Shown here: one piece after another, positions 1 through 9,884 of the stretch
Numbering within the stretch: the first letter of the stretch is position 1
Layout: every line of letters begins with the position of its first letter
Assembly (NCBI RefSeq): GCF_027595985.1
Contig: NC_073313.1
Location: 106,349,052-106,413,051, forward strand
DNA length: 64,000 bases
Direction of reading: 5' to 3'
Source of the DNA: Sorex araneus
Lineage: Eukaryota; Chordata; Mammalia; Eulipotyphla; Soricidae
Translations under genes and position numbers: made by a program
The notes under the pieces: model-generated
What the model saw: only the letters and a program-made list of their open reading frames with translations
Databases searched by the model: none
Told to the model about the DNA's origin: nothing

Positions 1-427
1 AAAAAGAAAATTACTGGCCAATATTCCTGATGAACACAGGTGCAAAGATCCTCAACAAAATATTAACAAATAGAATCCAGCAATTCATCAAAAAAGATAA
101 TATACCACGACTAAGTGGATATACCATTATCAAGTGGGATTCATCCTGGGGATAGAAGGATGGTTTAACATTCGCAAGTCAATCACCGCAATCCATCATA
201 TCAATAAAAGAAAAGACAAAACATATGATCATATCAGTAGATGCAGAGAAAGCATTTGACGAGATCCAGCACCTGTTTAAGATGAAAATTCTCACCAAAA
301 TGGGTATTGAGGGAACTTTCCTCAATATAGTCAAAGCCATATAACACAAGCTTATGGCAAGCATTATCCTCAATGGGGAAATAATAAGAAACTTCCTTCT
401 AAGTTCAGGGACAAGACAAGGATGCAC
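1..427 (+). mobile_element. L1 ORF2 fragment, reverse transcriptase region
   Basis: The sequence follows the L1 ORF2 reverse transcriptase region seen intact at 31140-31560, including the segments for [18 protein letters not shown], the [11 protein letters not shown] block and the start of SGTRQGC. It is cut by the window edge on the left and stops abruptly at 427, where a different sequence begins. Small insertions and stop codons make it non-coding. It is an L1 remnant that was interrupted or truncated by the element on its right. Confidence 0.9.
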
Positions 428-1027
428 TGCAAGCAGGAAGCAGAACCAGGACCCCACTTTGCACTAAGTGGGCTAGTCTAAGCTTGTGAGTCTGATTGGT
501 CTGGAAAAGGCCAATCTGACCCTCTGTGGCTAGCAAGTTCCTGCAGCACAGAGAAGCAGCTTCCCCTTCTCACATACCTCAGACCTAGCTTATCTTTAGA
601 TATAAACATCCTCTCCTGTTTATCGCAGACCCCAGGTGTGAGGAAATCGTGATCTATGGAGCCTAATGCTCTACCATGTTTTCTTTCCCTGAAGTTGTAA
701 CTGACCATGCATTCCTTCCTGTAACTGATTATGTTTTTCTTCCTAGATATTGTAGCTATTTGCCTCATAAACAGGGCAAAACAATATATACATTAATACA
801 TGCTCAGCCTGTACCTCTGTTTCCTTGTTCTGATTCTTCCCACTCTGTTGATTTTCATTGGGGTATTTACTATAAGACAGCAAATAAAAGGAGGCTGAGA
901 AGGCTGCTCTTGGTCACAACATCTGAGCGAGTCCTGTGATCCTCAGTGAAAAACAATTTTTCTCACGTTTCTTGTCTCAGTGCTTCAGAACAGCGCCTAA
1001 GAACGCCTACTGAACGTTCGTACAACA
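428..1027 (+). mobile_element. Probable solo LTR of an endogenous retrovirus
   Basis: This 600-bp block starts TGCAAGCAGG and ends CGTACAACA, so it has the TG...CA ends of an LTR, and it interrupts L1 ORF2 sequence. It holds an inverted CCAAT-type pair near 495-515, an ATAAAAG/AATAAA box at 883-888, and a downstream block (890-1027) that resembles R/U5. I see no gag, pol or primer-binding site, so it would be a solo LTR. No convincing TSD is visible, so the ends are approximate and the class (II suspected) is an inference. Confidence 0.45.
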
Positions 1028-1464
1028 GTTATTAATGATAGGTGAGACATTATTATTACCATAACAAGACCCAAGTATAAAATAAAATTTAGTGTAATGT
1101 ATAAAATAACTATATCCAATAATTTATATTTTTATGTCATAGCTATATAAAGGTTTTGAAAGTAAAATAATATATGTAATAGTCAGCTTCTTTGACTAAT
1201 ACAACATTAGCATATTTCTCCTACCAAAACACTTTGATCAGTTTTAGAAAATATTTTACAGTAGTATCAGTATCATTTAATTAAATTTTGGCTGCTGTGT
1301 CCTGCTGTTTACAACAACTACTTTAAAAAATTACTGAATCAACTAAATTTAAGGTATTTTGATGTACTCTAAGATAATTGTATAGGTTATAAAATATTCT
1401 TCCTATGAATCACCTTGGAGAAAAAAATGTACAATAATGCTCACAAAGTTTTTAAGCTTTTATG
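1028..1464. other. AT-rich stretch, nothing recognised
   Basis: AT-rich single-copy-looking sequence. I see no ORF of note, no repeat family and no structured RNA. Confidence 0.4.
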
Positions 1465-1540
1465 TGGCACCAGGAATCAAAGCCGGGACCTCCCACAAGC
1501 AAGTCAAGCGCTCTTCTGCTGAGCCAAAACCCTAGCCAAA
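1465..1540 (-). mobile_element. Old tRNA-like SINE fragment
   Basis: Read on the minus strand, the block has a B-box-like GGTCCCGGCTTTGATTCC and ends near the A-box-like GCTCAGCAGAAGAGCGCTTG. It resembles the tRNA head of the window's SINEs but is much more diverged and has lost its tail. Confidence 0.45.
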
Positions 1541-1654
1541 AAGATATAAACTTTAGGAAGAATTCACTTCCAATATCTTTTTAAGAAACCAATCATCTAT
1601 TGTAATAATTGTTCTAAACATGTCTAATAAGGTGAAATTTTCCATTTATTTTTA

Positions 1655-1880
1655 AAAAGTGAAACAAGGTAGTTTTATTGAAACTTACATAGAAAAATGT
1701 GAGGGGAGATTAAGGAAGAAACGCATTTTTGAGAAAGAACACAAGCCTCTGACATAAATAAGGGAATTAAGTATGTGTTCAAGGGAAAACATGTGCTTGA
1801 ATTGCAAACTCTGAATGGCTTTGGAAGGAGTGTCTATACAGTTTTTCCAAATGGCATTTTCTGGTAGGTTGAATACCACT
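1655..1880 (-). repeat. LTR-like repeat, 3' end with polyadenylation signal
   Basis: On the minus strand this ends with CAATAAAACT (signal at 1674-1679) followed by a short A-rich stretch. It shares the motif TTCCCTTGAACAC and general layout with the retroposed copies at 17512-17770 and 17957-18141. I read all three as one LTR-like or long-terminal transcript family polyadenylated at the same place. The upstream edge is uncertain. Confidence 0.4.
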
Positions 1881-1929
1881 TCTCAGACTATACACCGGGC
1901 CCCCAAAACACACTGAAGAAGAGCCATCT

Positions 1930-2360
1930 GGATTTCTGTGTTCATTGCAACACTATTCACAATAGCCAGGATCTGGAAACAACCTGAAAGCCCAAAAAAG
2001 GATTACTAGGTGATGAAACTTTGGTACTCTACAGTGGAATACTATGCAACCACAAGGAAAATTGAAGTCATGAAATTTGCTTACAAATGGATGGACATAG
2101 AGTGTATCATGCTTAGTGAAATGAGTCAGGAGAGAGGCAGACATAGAATGACTGAACTCATTTGTGGGATATTTAAAAAACATAATATGAGACTAATAAT
2201 CATTGACAGTGGAAACAAGGCCCAGGAGGACTGGTCCACAGTTGGAGGCTTGCCACAAGTGGTGAGGGGAGAAGAGCAGTTAGGATGAAGAAGGGACCAC
2301 TCTGAGAATGATAGTTAGGTAGTTGGAAATGATCACTCTGAGTGCTGAAAGTAGGTAAAA
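1930..2360 (+). mobile_element. L1 3' end (ORF2 C-terminus and 3' UTR)
   Basis: The sequence encodes, with breaks, the ORF2 tail block [36 protein letters not shown], which is the C-terminal signature repeated in the young L1s of this window (for example 33240-33420). It then runs into a diverged 3' UTR. It is 5' truncated and not coding. Confidence 0.85.
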
Positions 2361-2670
2361 TCCTCAATCCTTTTTAAAATATTTTACAAAGCGCATCAAA
2401 AATATTTGGGAAAGTTTGATTCTAGAGTTAGGAGAAAAAATATCTCCATTTGATTCTCTTATCAACTGCAGTTCTCTATCAACTATTTACTTATATAGTA
2501 AATATATATTATTTCTTATTTTTAGAAAAAGTTATTTCATTTTTAGAAAGAGTATGTGAGATATACCCTCTTAAAATTTAAGTGTACTGAACATTGTCTA
2601 TAGATACAATGTTATACAGCATGTTTTAGAGCTAAGTCACCTCAGTTGACTGAAGCTTCATTTCTGTTGA

Positions 2671-2844
2671 TTTTTTTTAAAATTTTTGGGTCACACCCAG
2701 CGATGCATGGGGGTTACTCCTGGCTCTGCACTCAGGAATTACCCCCTGGCAGTGCTCAGGGGACCATATGGGATGGTGAGAATTGAACCCGGGTCAGCTG
2801 CATGCAAGGCAAACGCCCTACCCACTGTGCTATTTCTCCAGCCC
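2671..2844 (-). mobile_element. SOR-type SINE, A-tailed subfamily
   Basis: On the minus strand it reads GGGCTGGAGAAATAGCACAG, a B box GGGTTCAATTC, then the body ending GGGTGTGACCCAAA and an A-rich tail. It is close to full length (about 170 bp). Flanking TTGATTTTT copies on both sides fit a target-site duplication. The A tail implies L1-mediated mobilisation. Confidence 0.9.
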
Positions 2845-2855
2845 ATTTATTGATT

Positions 2856-3035
2856 TTTGTTGTTGTACAAAACTCACACAGTGATGTTCAGGGGCACATA
2901 GTGCCCAGATTTGGTGGCAGCTTGGAATCAGCAGAACTTCTCAGGAGATGTTTGTATGGCCTCATAGTAAGAGGGATCAAACCCAAGTCAGTTACATGAA
3001 AGACACTATTTTTCTTGTCTTGCTATATTTTAACC
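2856..3035 (-). mobile_element. Old SINE, diverged relative of the A-tailed family
   Basis: The minus strand retains the order of the SOR-type body (head with GATCAAACCC B-box remnant, then a GTTCAGGGGC body segment), but with many substitutions. Confidence 0.45.
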
Positions 3036-3054
3036 AACTATAGTTATATTTTAT

Positions 3055-3190
3055 TATTTTTATAATTGTCTACTTAATAGGTATGAGGTGATAACTCATT
3101 GTTGTTTTGACTTTAAGTTTCATGATGATTAGTGATATTTTTTCTTATAACTGTTGGACATTTGTTTATATCTGACCTATAAATATTATT
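3055..3190 (-). mobile_element. Old L1 ORF2 C-terminal fragment
   Basis: GGTATGAGGTGATAACTCAT followed by the GATGATTAGTGAT block is the antisense of the ORF2 C-terminal segment seen at 36135-36210. It is short and diverged. Confidence 0.6.
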
Positions 3191-3693
3191 GTTAAAATAA
3201 AGAAAGATTGCACCCATCTGTGGAATATAAAATAACAGAGTAGGAGACTGACACCGAAAAATAGTAGAAATAATTACCAGGAGTTTGGCTCCAAGGCTTG
3301 GAAGCTGGCCTCACATGCTGGGGGAAAAGGCAGCTCAGATAGAGAAGGGAACACCAAGTAAAATGTGGATGGAGATCCCGCTCAGGAAGGGAGATGCGTG
3401 CTATAAGTAGACTAGAGACTGAACACGATGGCCACTCAATACTCCTATTGCCAACCACAACACCCAAAAGGAGAGAGAGAACAAAAGAAAAGACCCTGCC
3501 ACAGAGCAAGCTGGGGTGCGGGGAATGAGATTGGAGGACGGGAGGGATACTGGGTTCATTGGTTCATTGGTGACGGAGAATGGACACTGGTGGAGGGATG
3601 GGTTCTCAAACATTGTATGAGGGAAACATAAGCAAGAAAATTTGTAAATCTGTAACTGCACCCTCATGGTGATTCACTAATTAAAAAATTTTT
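3191..3693 (+). mobile_element. L1 3' UTR, type A, with A-rich end
   Basis: It starts within the last ORF2 codons (ATTGCACCCATCTGTGGAAT) and runs through the type A 3' UTR: the TTGGAAGCTGGCCTCACATG block, the GAGAGAGAACAAAAG block, a G-rich tract and the conserved end GTGATTCACTAATTAAAAAA. It is a 5'-truncated insertion of about 500 bp. Confidence 0.9.
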
Positions 3694-4164
3694 AACCTCG
3701 GCCAAAGAGAGGGAATGAGAGTTGAGTGGGCTAGGGAGGACTGCATGCAATATACGGCATACAGCAAGCTTATTGAAATCCAAGCGGGTTTATATAGTCT
3801 TAGCTTAGCAATGATCAGCAGGTTACATAAGTGGCATAAACATTATTAATCAAGAGGTGCAGGCAACTTTATTTTTGCCAATATTACTTGTTTTTCCTTG
3901 AGAAACATGGGAAAGCAGATGTGGCCTTGAGCATGGCCATGGCATATACAAGCCAATCTTCCCTTCAGCCTCCTCTCGAGTCCAGCTGCAGAGCATGGTG
4001 GCCCTTCAACTTTTCTCACGAGGCAGGTCGCCAGAGCATGGTGGCCCTTCGGCCGCCTGTCAAGGTTGGCTGTCAGGGGATGACTCGCCCTCATGCCACG
4101 TTTCTCCATACTCATTCCCGTTTACAGGAACTAAGGTAGGGGGTGCGTAGGCCTGTCCCCAACA
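3694..4164 (-). mobile_element. Probable solo LTR, antisense
   Basis: On the minus strand it begins TGTTGGGGACAGGCC, has a TATATAA box (about 3787-3794) and an AATAAG polyadenylation-like signal about 20 bases downstream, and ends in a pyrimidine-rich U5-like segment. An 18-bp direct repeat (3990-4007 and 4033-4050, AGAGCATGGTGGCCCTTC) lies in the U3-like half. It abuts the A-rich end of an L1. The 3' boundary lacks a clean CA and I found no TSD. No internal retroviral sequence is present. Confidence 0.5.
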
Positions 4165-4399
4165 ATAGTGCATTGTAATATTTTATAAGCTTTAGGTACA
4201 TAAAATTAGATAAAAATCTATATATGAGACATTCAGGTTATTGCTGAAAGTTTAATTCTGTCTTTCACCATAACCTTGACCCCTTTAATATATTTTACCT
4301 CTTTACTTCCTAATCGCTAATTTAGTTCTGTAATTGAAAGTTAAATTTTTCAAAATTTAGTTCATTAATTTGGTTTATTTACCATTTTTAAATCAAATC

Positions 4400-4582
4400 A
4401 GGTGATTTAGCAATAGTATGGTTTGTAGGGCATTTGTCTTTTATGCAGTTAGCCTAGGTTCGATCTCCATATGGTCTCCCTTGCAAGCCAGAAATAATCC
4501 CTGAGCTTAGAGACAAGACTAAGCCCTGAACACCACCTGGTTGCAGTCCAAGAACCATAAATTAATAAAAATAATAAAATCA
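4400..4582 (+). mobile_element. SOR-like SINE, diverged A-tailed copy
   Basis: The head GTGATTTAGCAATAGTATGG, the B box GGTTCGATCTC and the body with CATATGGTCTCCC and CCCTGAGC match the A-tailed SINE in order. The tail is ATTAATAAAAATAATAAAA. Many substitutions make it older than the copy at 2671. Confidence 0.7.
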
Positions 4583-4624
4583 GATTTTTTTCATTCTCAT
4601 CTGACTTATTTAAATAGCAAAATA

Positions 4625-5945
4625 CCCTATAGGTCCTTCTATGTTGTCAATGGCATGATTTCATGTGCTTTTGAATAGTTGAGGAATAGTCCATTATGTA
4701 TATAGATTACATCTGTTTAACCCAATCATTTGTCAGTGGGCAATTAGGTAGTTTCCAGATCTTAGCTGTTGCATATAATGCTGTAATGAATATAGGGATG
4801 CACAATTTTTTAAAGAAGAGTTTTGATCCTTCAGAAAAACGCCTATCATTTGGATTGCTGGATAGTATGGAATTTCTATTTCTAATATATCAAGGAATCC
4901 CATACTCTTTCTTTCCTATAAGTTCCTAAATAAATTTATATTCCTACTAACACTGCGCAAGTATTCTCATCTTTATATGTCATGGACATGTCTGTTTCTT
5001 GTCCTTTATATAATAATTGTTTTTACAGGTATGAGGTTGCTATGATTTGCTCTCCCCTCATAGTAATGCTGATGAAAATCTTTTCATGTCTGGTTGACCA
5101 TCTCGATGTCTTCTTTTTTTTTTTTTCTTTTTGGGTCACACCTGGCGATGCACAGGGGTTACTCCTGGCTCTTCACTCAGGAATTACCCCTGGTGGTATT
5201 CAGGGACCATATGGTATGCTGGGAATTGAACCCTGGTTGGCAGCATGCAAGGCAAATGCCCTACCCATTGTGCCATTCTTCCAGCCCCCTCTATGTCTTC
5301 TTTTGAGAAGTGTCTATTCAGATAATTTTTTTAAATTTTTATTTGGTTGCTTGCTTTTTGTTGCTAAGATATTTATTTTTTATACCAACTCACTGTCTAA
5401 TATATGTTGTGTAAAAATCTTTCCTAGTTAGCATATTTTTCATTTTGATAGATTATCTTTTATTTTGCAGGTTGTTTTTATTTAGAGGTAGTTTCCATTG
5501 TTAATTTTTGGTTTCCAGTGATGTTGGTGTAAAGTGGTCAAATGACACATTTCTAAGGCCATGTCAGTAACATATCACCATATTTATGTTTTCAGGTCTT
5601 ACCTTCATATTTTATTCTATTTTGAATTAATTGTGTGTATGATGTTAGATGTCTAACTTCCAGTTTCCCAGCATCATTTATTAAAGACAATTTTCTTTCT
5701 CAGGTATAGTCTTTCTGCACCTCTGTTATAAATTAGTTGTCAATATATGTGTTGTTTTATTTGTAGATTTTGAGTCTGTTTCATTGATCTGTGTGTCTGG
5801 TTTTAATCCAATTCTATGCTATTTTCATTACTATCACTTTGTAGTATAATTTGAAGTCAGGAAGCTGATCCCTCCAGTTTTGTTCTTTTTTCTCAAGCTT
5901 GCTTTTGACTACTCAGGGTCTTTTGTAGTTACAAATAACTAGTAA
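4625..5945 (-). mobile_element. Diverged antisense L1 ORF2, split by a SINE
   Basis: Antisense ORF2 landmarks appear in order: CAGTGGGCAATTAGGTAGTTTCCAGATCTTAGCT, the TACAGGTATGAGGT block, then beyond 5305 the CAGCATCATTTATTAAAGAC block and the CACTTTGTAGTATAATTTGAAGTCAGGAAG block. The L1 is heavily mutated and is interrupted at 5118-5288 by a SINE with a target-site duplication. (Longer motif text here is a description of two adjoining blocks at 4735-4775 and 5660-5860.). Confidence 0.75.
5118..5288 (-). mobile_element. SOR-type SINE, A-tailed, with TSD
   Basis: This is a full-length A-tailed SINE on the minus strand. The TSD is CTCGATGTCTTCTTTT (5102-5117) and CTCTATGTCTTCTTTT (5289-5304), one mismatch in 16 bp. 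It lies inside older L1 sequence, so it is the younger insertion. Confidence 0.93.
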
Positions 5946-6544
5946 TTTAGGAGTTTGAAGGATACAAACATATGATGATGTTATTTGTATACATTAACAA
6001 ATGCTCCAACTGACATCTATAAAGAAAAGCATTAATCCATTATATTTACCTAACCAAAGTGTTTCTTCCTTAGTTTTCTTCATAAATATGCTGATTATGA
6101 TAAATTTTATTTTTTGCTTCCTACTCACTTAATATCACAACGTTCTTAAAACACACATGGATATTTTCTGGTTGGTTTTTCTGCTTGAATTAACAATGTA
6201 AGATTTAAGATTTAAAGGATAAAATCTGTGGTCTATAACCCTGGAAATAGGTCATTAGTAGTAACTACCTTGGAGTTATGAAAATGGGAGCTCTATTCCA
6301 GATATAGCCATTTTTTTTCAAGAGGGATTCCAGCAGTATTGCCATTTTGTAACTTCCAGATAACAAAGTATTTTGTGCACTAAAGCCAAGTGTCAGCAAG
6401 TAGCACAACTAAATGGGTGAGTCATGGTAAGGGCTTCAACTAAATTTGTGACCCCCAGCAAAAACCATAGCCAAGTGTATGCAATTAACCATGCGTCATG
6501 GAAAAATTTAAGTAAAATTTTATTGAAAGTGTAAAAGGTAGAAC
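5946..6544. other. No recognised feature
   Basis: AT-rich sequence with no family I can name. It may include further ancient L1, but I cannot anchor it. Confidence 0.35.
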
Positions 6545-6620
6545 CAGGGATATTAGAAATAGAGCACTTTGCTTGCTTGTCTGAATTCCTGAGTTTGACT
6601 CCCAACACCACAAAGAAATG
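6545..6620 (+). mobile_element. Old tRNA-like SINE fragment
   Basis: The block has ATATTAGAAATAGAGCAC (A-box like), TTGCTTGCTTGTCTGAATTCC and a B-box-like GAGTTTGACTCC, in tRNA-like order and spacing, followed by CAACACCACAAAG. It is a diverged SINE head. Confidence 0.45.
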
Positions 6621-7296
6621 AGTTTAGAGCCACCTTCGTGAGCATGATTTGTGTATTAAGTAATGCTGGTTCTGAATTCAAAAAGGTCATCACTTAATTT
6701 AGTGTTCTTTAATCTGTTGTTACTGTTACATATACATAATTTTATCTAAAACTTTGTGATTTGTAAGTAGGGTTTAATTGGCTAATGGAATGTATGAAGA
6801 ACAAAGATATATGCAATAAGTGTGTTCATAATTTTTTGTAATTTTATTTTTATGTACCTCAAAGCACAAAATTCCAGTGTAGCACTGGACCTTTGTTGTG
6901 TAAACTGTATTTTGTAGTAAGAGAGGTGCATTTAGCCAGATAGGCAATGTTTATATTAGAATTTGCTCCTAATTTAAAAAATAGGAAATAAAAAAATAAA
7001 TATGAACTATGAAGGAATCCTCTTATTTATCTTTTATTACTTTTGTTCTATGAATCTTAAGTTGAAAATGGTGCATCTCAAAACAAGTAAAATATAGAAG
7101 AAAATATTGTTAAAGAAACTTTAACTTCTATCTTCACCAGAAAATTTAAGATAGAAACTACTGATGGACTTTGAAGTAGCAATAGTAAAATAAAAACATT
7201 TACTTAGCTTTTTACAGTATTTTCAATAAAATATGATATGTAAAATGTGAATTTTCATGGTCCTACATATGAATTCAGTGCTCTTATATTTATTTT
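6621..7296. other. No recognised feature
   Basis: AT-rich, no coherent ORF, repeat family or structured RNA seen. Confidence 0.35.
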
Positions 7297-7478
7297 GAAA
7301 ATATTTTTTAATGGAAATACTGTGAGATACACAATTGCAAAATTTCCACGATTGGGTTTTACCTACAAAATGTTTCAACACCCATTTATTCACCAGTGTA
7401 CATTTCCCACCATCAATTTCTCAGTTTTCTTCCTTTCACCCCTAACTCCACCCCAGACTATCTATATGGAAGACATTT

Positions 7479-7480
<2 letters not shown>
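7297..7480 (-). mobile_element. L1 3' UTR fragment, antisense
   Basis: Antisense of the L1 3' UTR end: TGTGAGATACACAATTGCAA, then the ACCCATTTATTCACCAGTGT block and the CACCATCAATTTC block, which correspond to the conserved CACTGGTG...GGATGGGT segment of other copies. It is more diverged than the neighbouring copies. Confidence 0.7.
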
Positions 7481-7537
<57 letters not shown>

Positions 7538-7562
7538 CCTCCCTCCCTCCCTCCCTCTCTCC
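7481..7562. repeat. (CT)n/(CCCT)n microsatellite
   Basis: About 50 bases of CT dinucleotides pass into CCCT units and back to CT. It lies in the position of the GAGAGA-rich segment of the antisense L1 3' UTR and probably expanded from it. Confidence 0.95.
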
Positions 7563-7599
7563 TCTCTCTTGCTGGAAAACACCTTCCATTTTAATTTTT

Positions 7600-7880
7600 T
7601 TTAATTTTTTAATTTTTAATTTTTTTAATTCTTAATTAGTGAGTCACCATGAGAGTACAGATACAGATTTACACATTTTCAAGCTTGATCGAAAACCCAT
7701 CCCTCCACCAGTGCCCATTCTCCACCACCAATAAACCCATTATCCCTCCCACCCCTAAATCCCATCCCCCCCCACTCCACCCTGCCTCTGTGGCAGGGTA
7801 TTCCCTTTTGATCTATCTCTCCAATTGAGTGCTGTGGTTTGCAATAGGGGTATTGAGTTGCCAGTCTACATTTTTAACCA
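7600..7880 (-). mobile_element. L1 3' UTR, type A, antisense
   Basis: Poly(T) followed by AATTAGTGAGTCACCATGAG, the CCACCAGTGCCCATTCTCCA block, a C-rich tract, GCCTCTGTGGCAGGGTATTC and GTGGTTTGCAATAGGGGTAT: the antisense type A 3' UTR in correct order. It is 5' truncated at about 7880. Confidence 0.88.
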
Positions 7881-8144
7881 AATCATCGTGAACATATATA
7901 AAAGAAAACTAAAAACTTTCCCCATTTGATGGAAAAAATATTGCTGACCGTTAAAATAATTTTGTTGGAGTAAAATTTGCACACAGTGAAATTCTATTTC
8001 AAGTGTACAGTATAATGAATTTTGACAAATGCATCCAATTATATAACCAAAATTGCAGTCAAGATATATATTTCCATATCTTCAAAATGTTTCATTATTT
8101 CTCCCTTGCAATCTTCTGTGATATTGCAGACCATAGTATTGTAT
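7881..8144. other. Ancient repeat-like AT-rich segment, unassigned
   Basis: The phrase around 7985-8040 (GTGAAATTCTATTTC then CAAGTGTACAGTATAATGAA and TTTTGACAAATGCAT) looks like an old mammalian LINE 3' UTR, but I cannot assign it. Confidence 0.3.
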
Positions 8145-8545
8145 TTTTTTATTAGTGAATCACCGTGAGGTACAGTTTCAGACTTACAATCTTCCGTGCT
8201 CGCATTTCAGTCATATAATCGTCAAGTATCCATCCCTCTACCAGTGCCCATTTTCCACCACCAATGGTCCTAGCATCCCTCCCACATCCCCACCCCGTTC
8301 CCCCTCTCCCACCCTGCCTTTGTGGCAGAGCATTCCCTTTTGTGCTTTCTCTCTCTCTCTGTCTCTCTCCCTCTCTCTCTCCTTTTGGGTGTTGTGGTTT
8401 GCAATAGAGGTATTAAGTGGCCATTATGTTCAAAGGTCTACAGTCTGCTTTCATGGTGCATCTCCCATCCTGAACAGATCCTCCTAGCACCATTTACTTG
8501 GTGATCCCTTCTCTAACTGAACTGCCTTTTCCCCCAGTATGTGAA
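8145..8545 (-). mobile_element. L1 3' UTR, type A, antisense
   Basis: TTATTAGTGAATCACCGTGA, the CCAGTGCCCATTTTCCACCA block, TGCCTTTGTGGCAGAGCATT, a CT-rich tract at 8346-8384 and GTTGTGGTTTGCAATAGAGG mark an antisense L1 3' UTR ending around CTTTTCCCCCAGTATGTGAA. It is 5' truncated. Confidence 0.88.
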
Positions 8546-8584
8546 TATGAGTATCCAGAGATATAACACATATGTTAAAGTTCT

Positions 8585-8725
8585 TGAGTTATATGTAGTT
8601 AACCCTTGTTCAATCACTAGGACTGTATATGGTACTTTGAAGAAAAGTCTTGATTGATCCATGAGCACAAAACAAGGAGTAGACCCTGATAACTACCAGG
8701 TGTGACCTAAGACCCACAAAATTGT
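8585..8725 (+). mobile_element. Old A-tailed SINE, body fragment
   Basis: TTGTTCAATCACTAGGACTG (B-box remnant) followed by GAGCACAAAACAAGGAGTAG and CAGGTGTGACCTAAGACCC matches the body of the A-tailed SINE in order. Confidence 0.55.
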
Positions 8726-8783
8726 GTGAAAGAAATCAAAATAGTAAGTACCTTTTGTGCTGAATTTTTTGTTTTGATTTGTT

Positions 8784-9872
8784 TGGGGTGATGAAATGAA
8801 CAGAAAGTTTCCCAAGGAAGAGATACGAATGGCCAAAAGGCACATGAAAAAGTGCTCTACATCACTAATCATCAGAGAGATGCAGATCAAAACAACCATG
8901 AGATACCACCTCACACCACAGAGACTAGCATAGATCCAAAATAACAAAAGCAACCACTGTTGGAGAGGATGTGGGGAGAAAGGGACCCTTCTACACTGCT
9001 GGAGGAAATGCCGACTGGTTCAGCCCTTTTGGAAAACAATATGGATAATTCTCAAAAAATTAGAAATTGAGCTCCCATATGACCCAGCAATACCACTGCT
9101 GGGAATATATCCCAGAGAAGCAAAATAGTATAGTCGAAATGACATCTGCACTTATATGTTCATTGCAGCACTGTTTACAATAGTCAGAATCTGGAAAAAA
9201 CCTGAGTGCCCTAGAACAGATGACTGGTTGAAGAAACTTTCGTACATTTATACAATGGAATACTATGCAGCTGTTAGAAAAAAGGAGGTCATGAATTTTG
9301 CATATAAGTGGATCGGCATGGAAAGTATCATGCTAAATAAAATGAGTCAGAAAGAGAAAGACAGACATAGAAAGATTGCACTCATCTGTGGAATATAGAA
9401 TAACAGTAGGAGACTAACACCCAAGAATAGAAGAATAGTAGAAATAAGTACCAGGAGGTTGACTCCATGGCTTGGAAGCTGGCCTCACATTCTGGGGAGG
9501 GGGCAACTCAGAGAAGGGATCACCAAGTATAATGTGGTCGGAGGCCTTGCAGGGGAAGGGTGATGCGGGCTGAATATTGACTAGAGACTGAACACACTGG
9601 CCACTCAACAACTCTATTGCGAACCACAACACCTAATTAGAGAGAGAGAACAAAAGGAAATGCCCTTCCACAGTGGCAGGGTGGGGTGAGGGGAGATGGG
9701 ATTAGGGAGGGTAGGAGGGATGCTGGGTTTACCAGTGGTTGTGGTGGAGAATGGGTACTGGTGAAGGGATGGGTTCTCAAACTTTGTATGGGGGAAACAT
9801 GAGCACAAAGATGTATAAATCTGTAACTGTACTCCCACGGTGATTCACTAATTAAAATAAATAAATTTTTAA
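8784..9872 (+). mobile_element. 5'-truncated L1: ORF2 C-terminus and type A 3' UTR
   Basis: It enters ORF2 at GATGAAATGAACAGAAAGTT and encodes, with one or more breaks, the segments [40 protein letters not shown], and [17 protein letters not shown]...[15 protein letters not shown] up to the stop after ALICGI. The type A 3' UTR follows and ends GTGATTCACTAATTAAAATA with an A-rich tail. Close similarity to 32800-33880 makes this a young copy. A stop replaces the arginine/proline region near 8930 (CATAGATCC). Confidence 0.93.
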
Positions 9873-9884
9873 AAAAACAGAAAA

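Noticed and set aside
4982..5431. Open frame of 149 codons, plus strand
   Set aside because: Antisense to an old L1 and a SINE. No product features.
7247..7635. Frames with long SLSLSL and PSLPPS runs
   Set aside because: Translation of the (CT)n/(CCCT)n microsatellite within an antisense L1 3' UTR.
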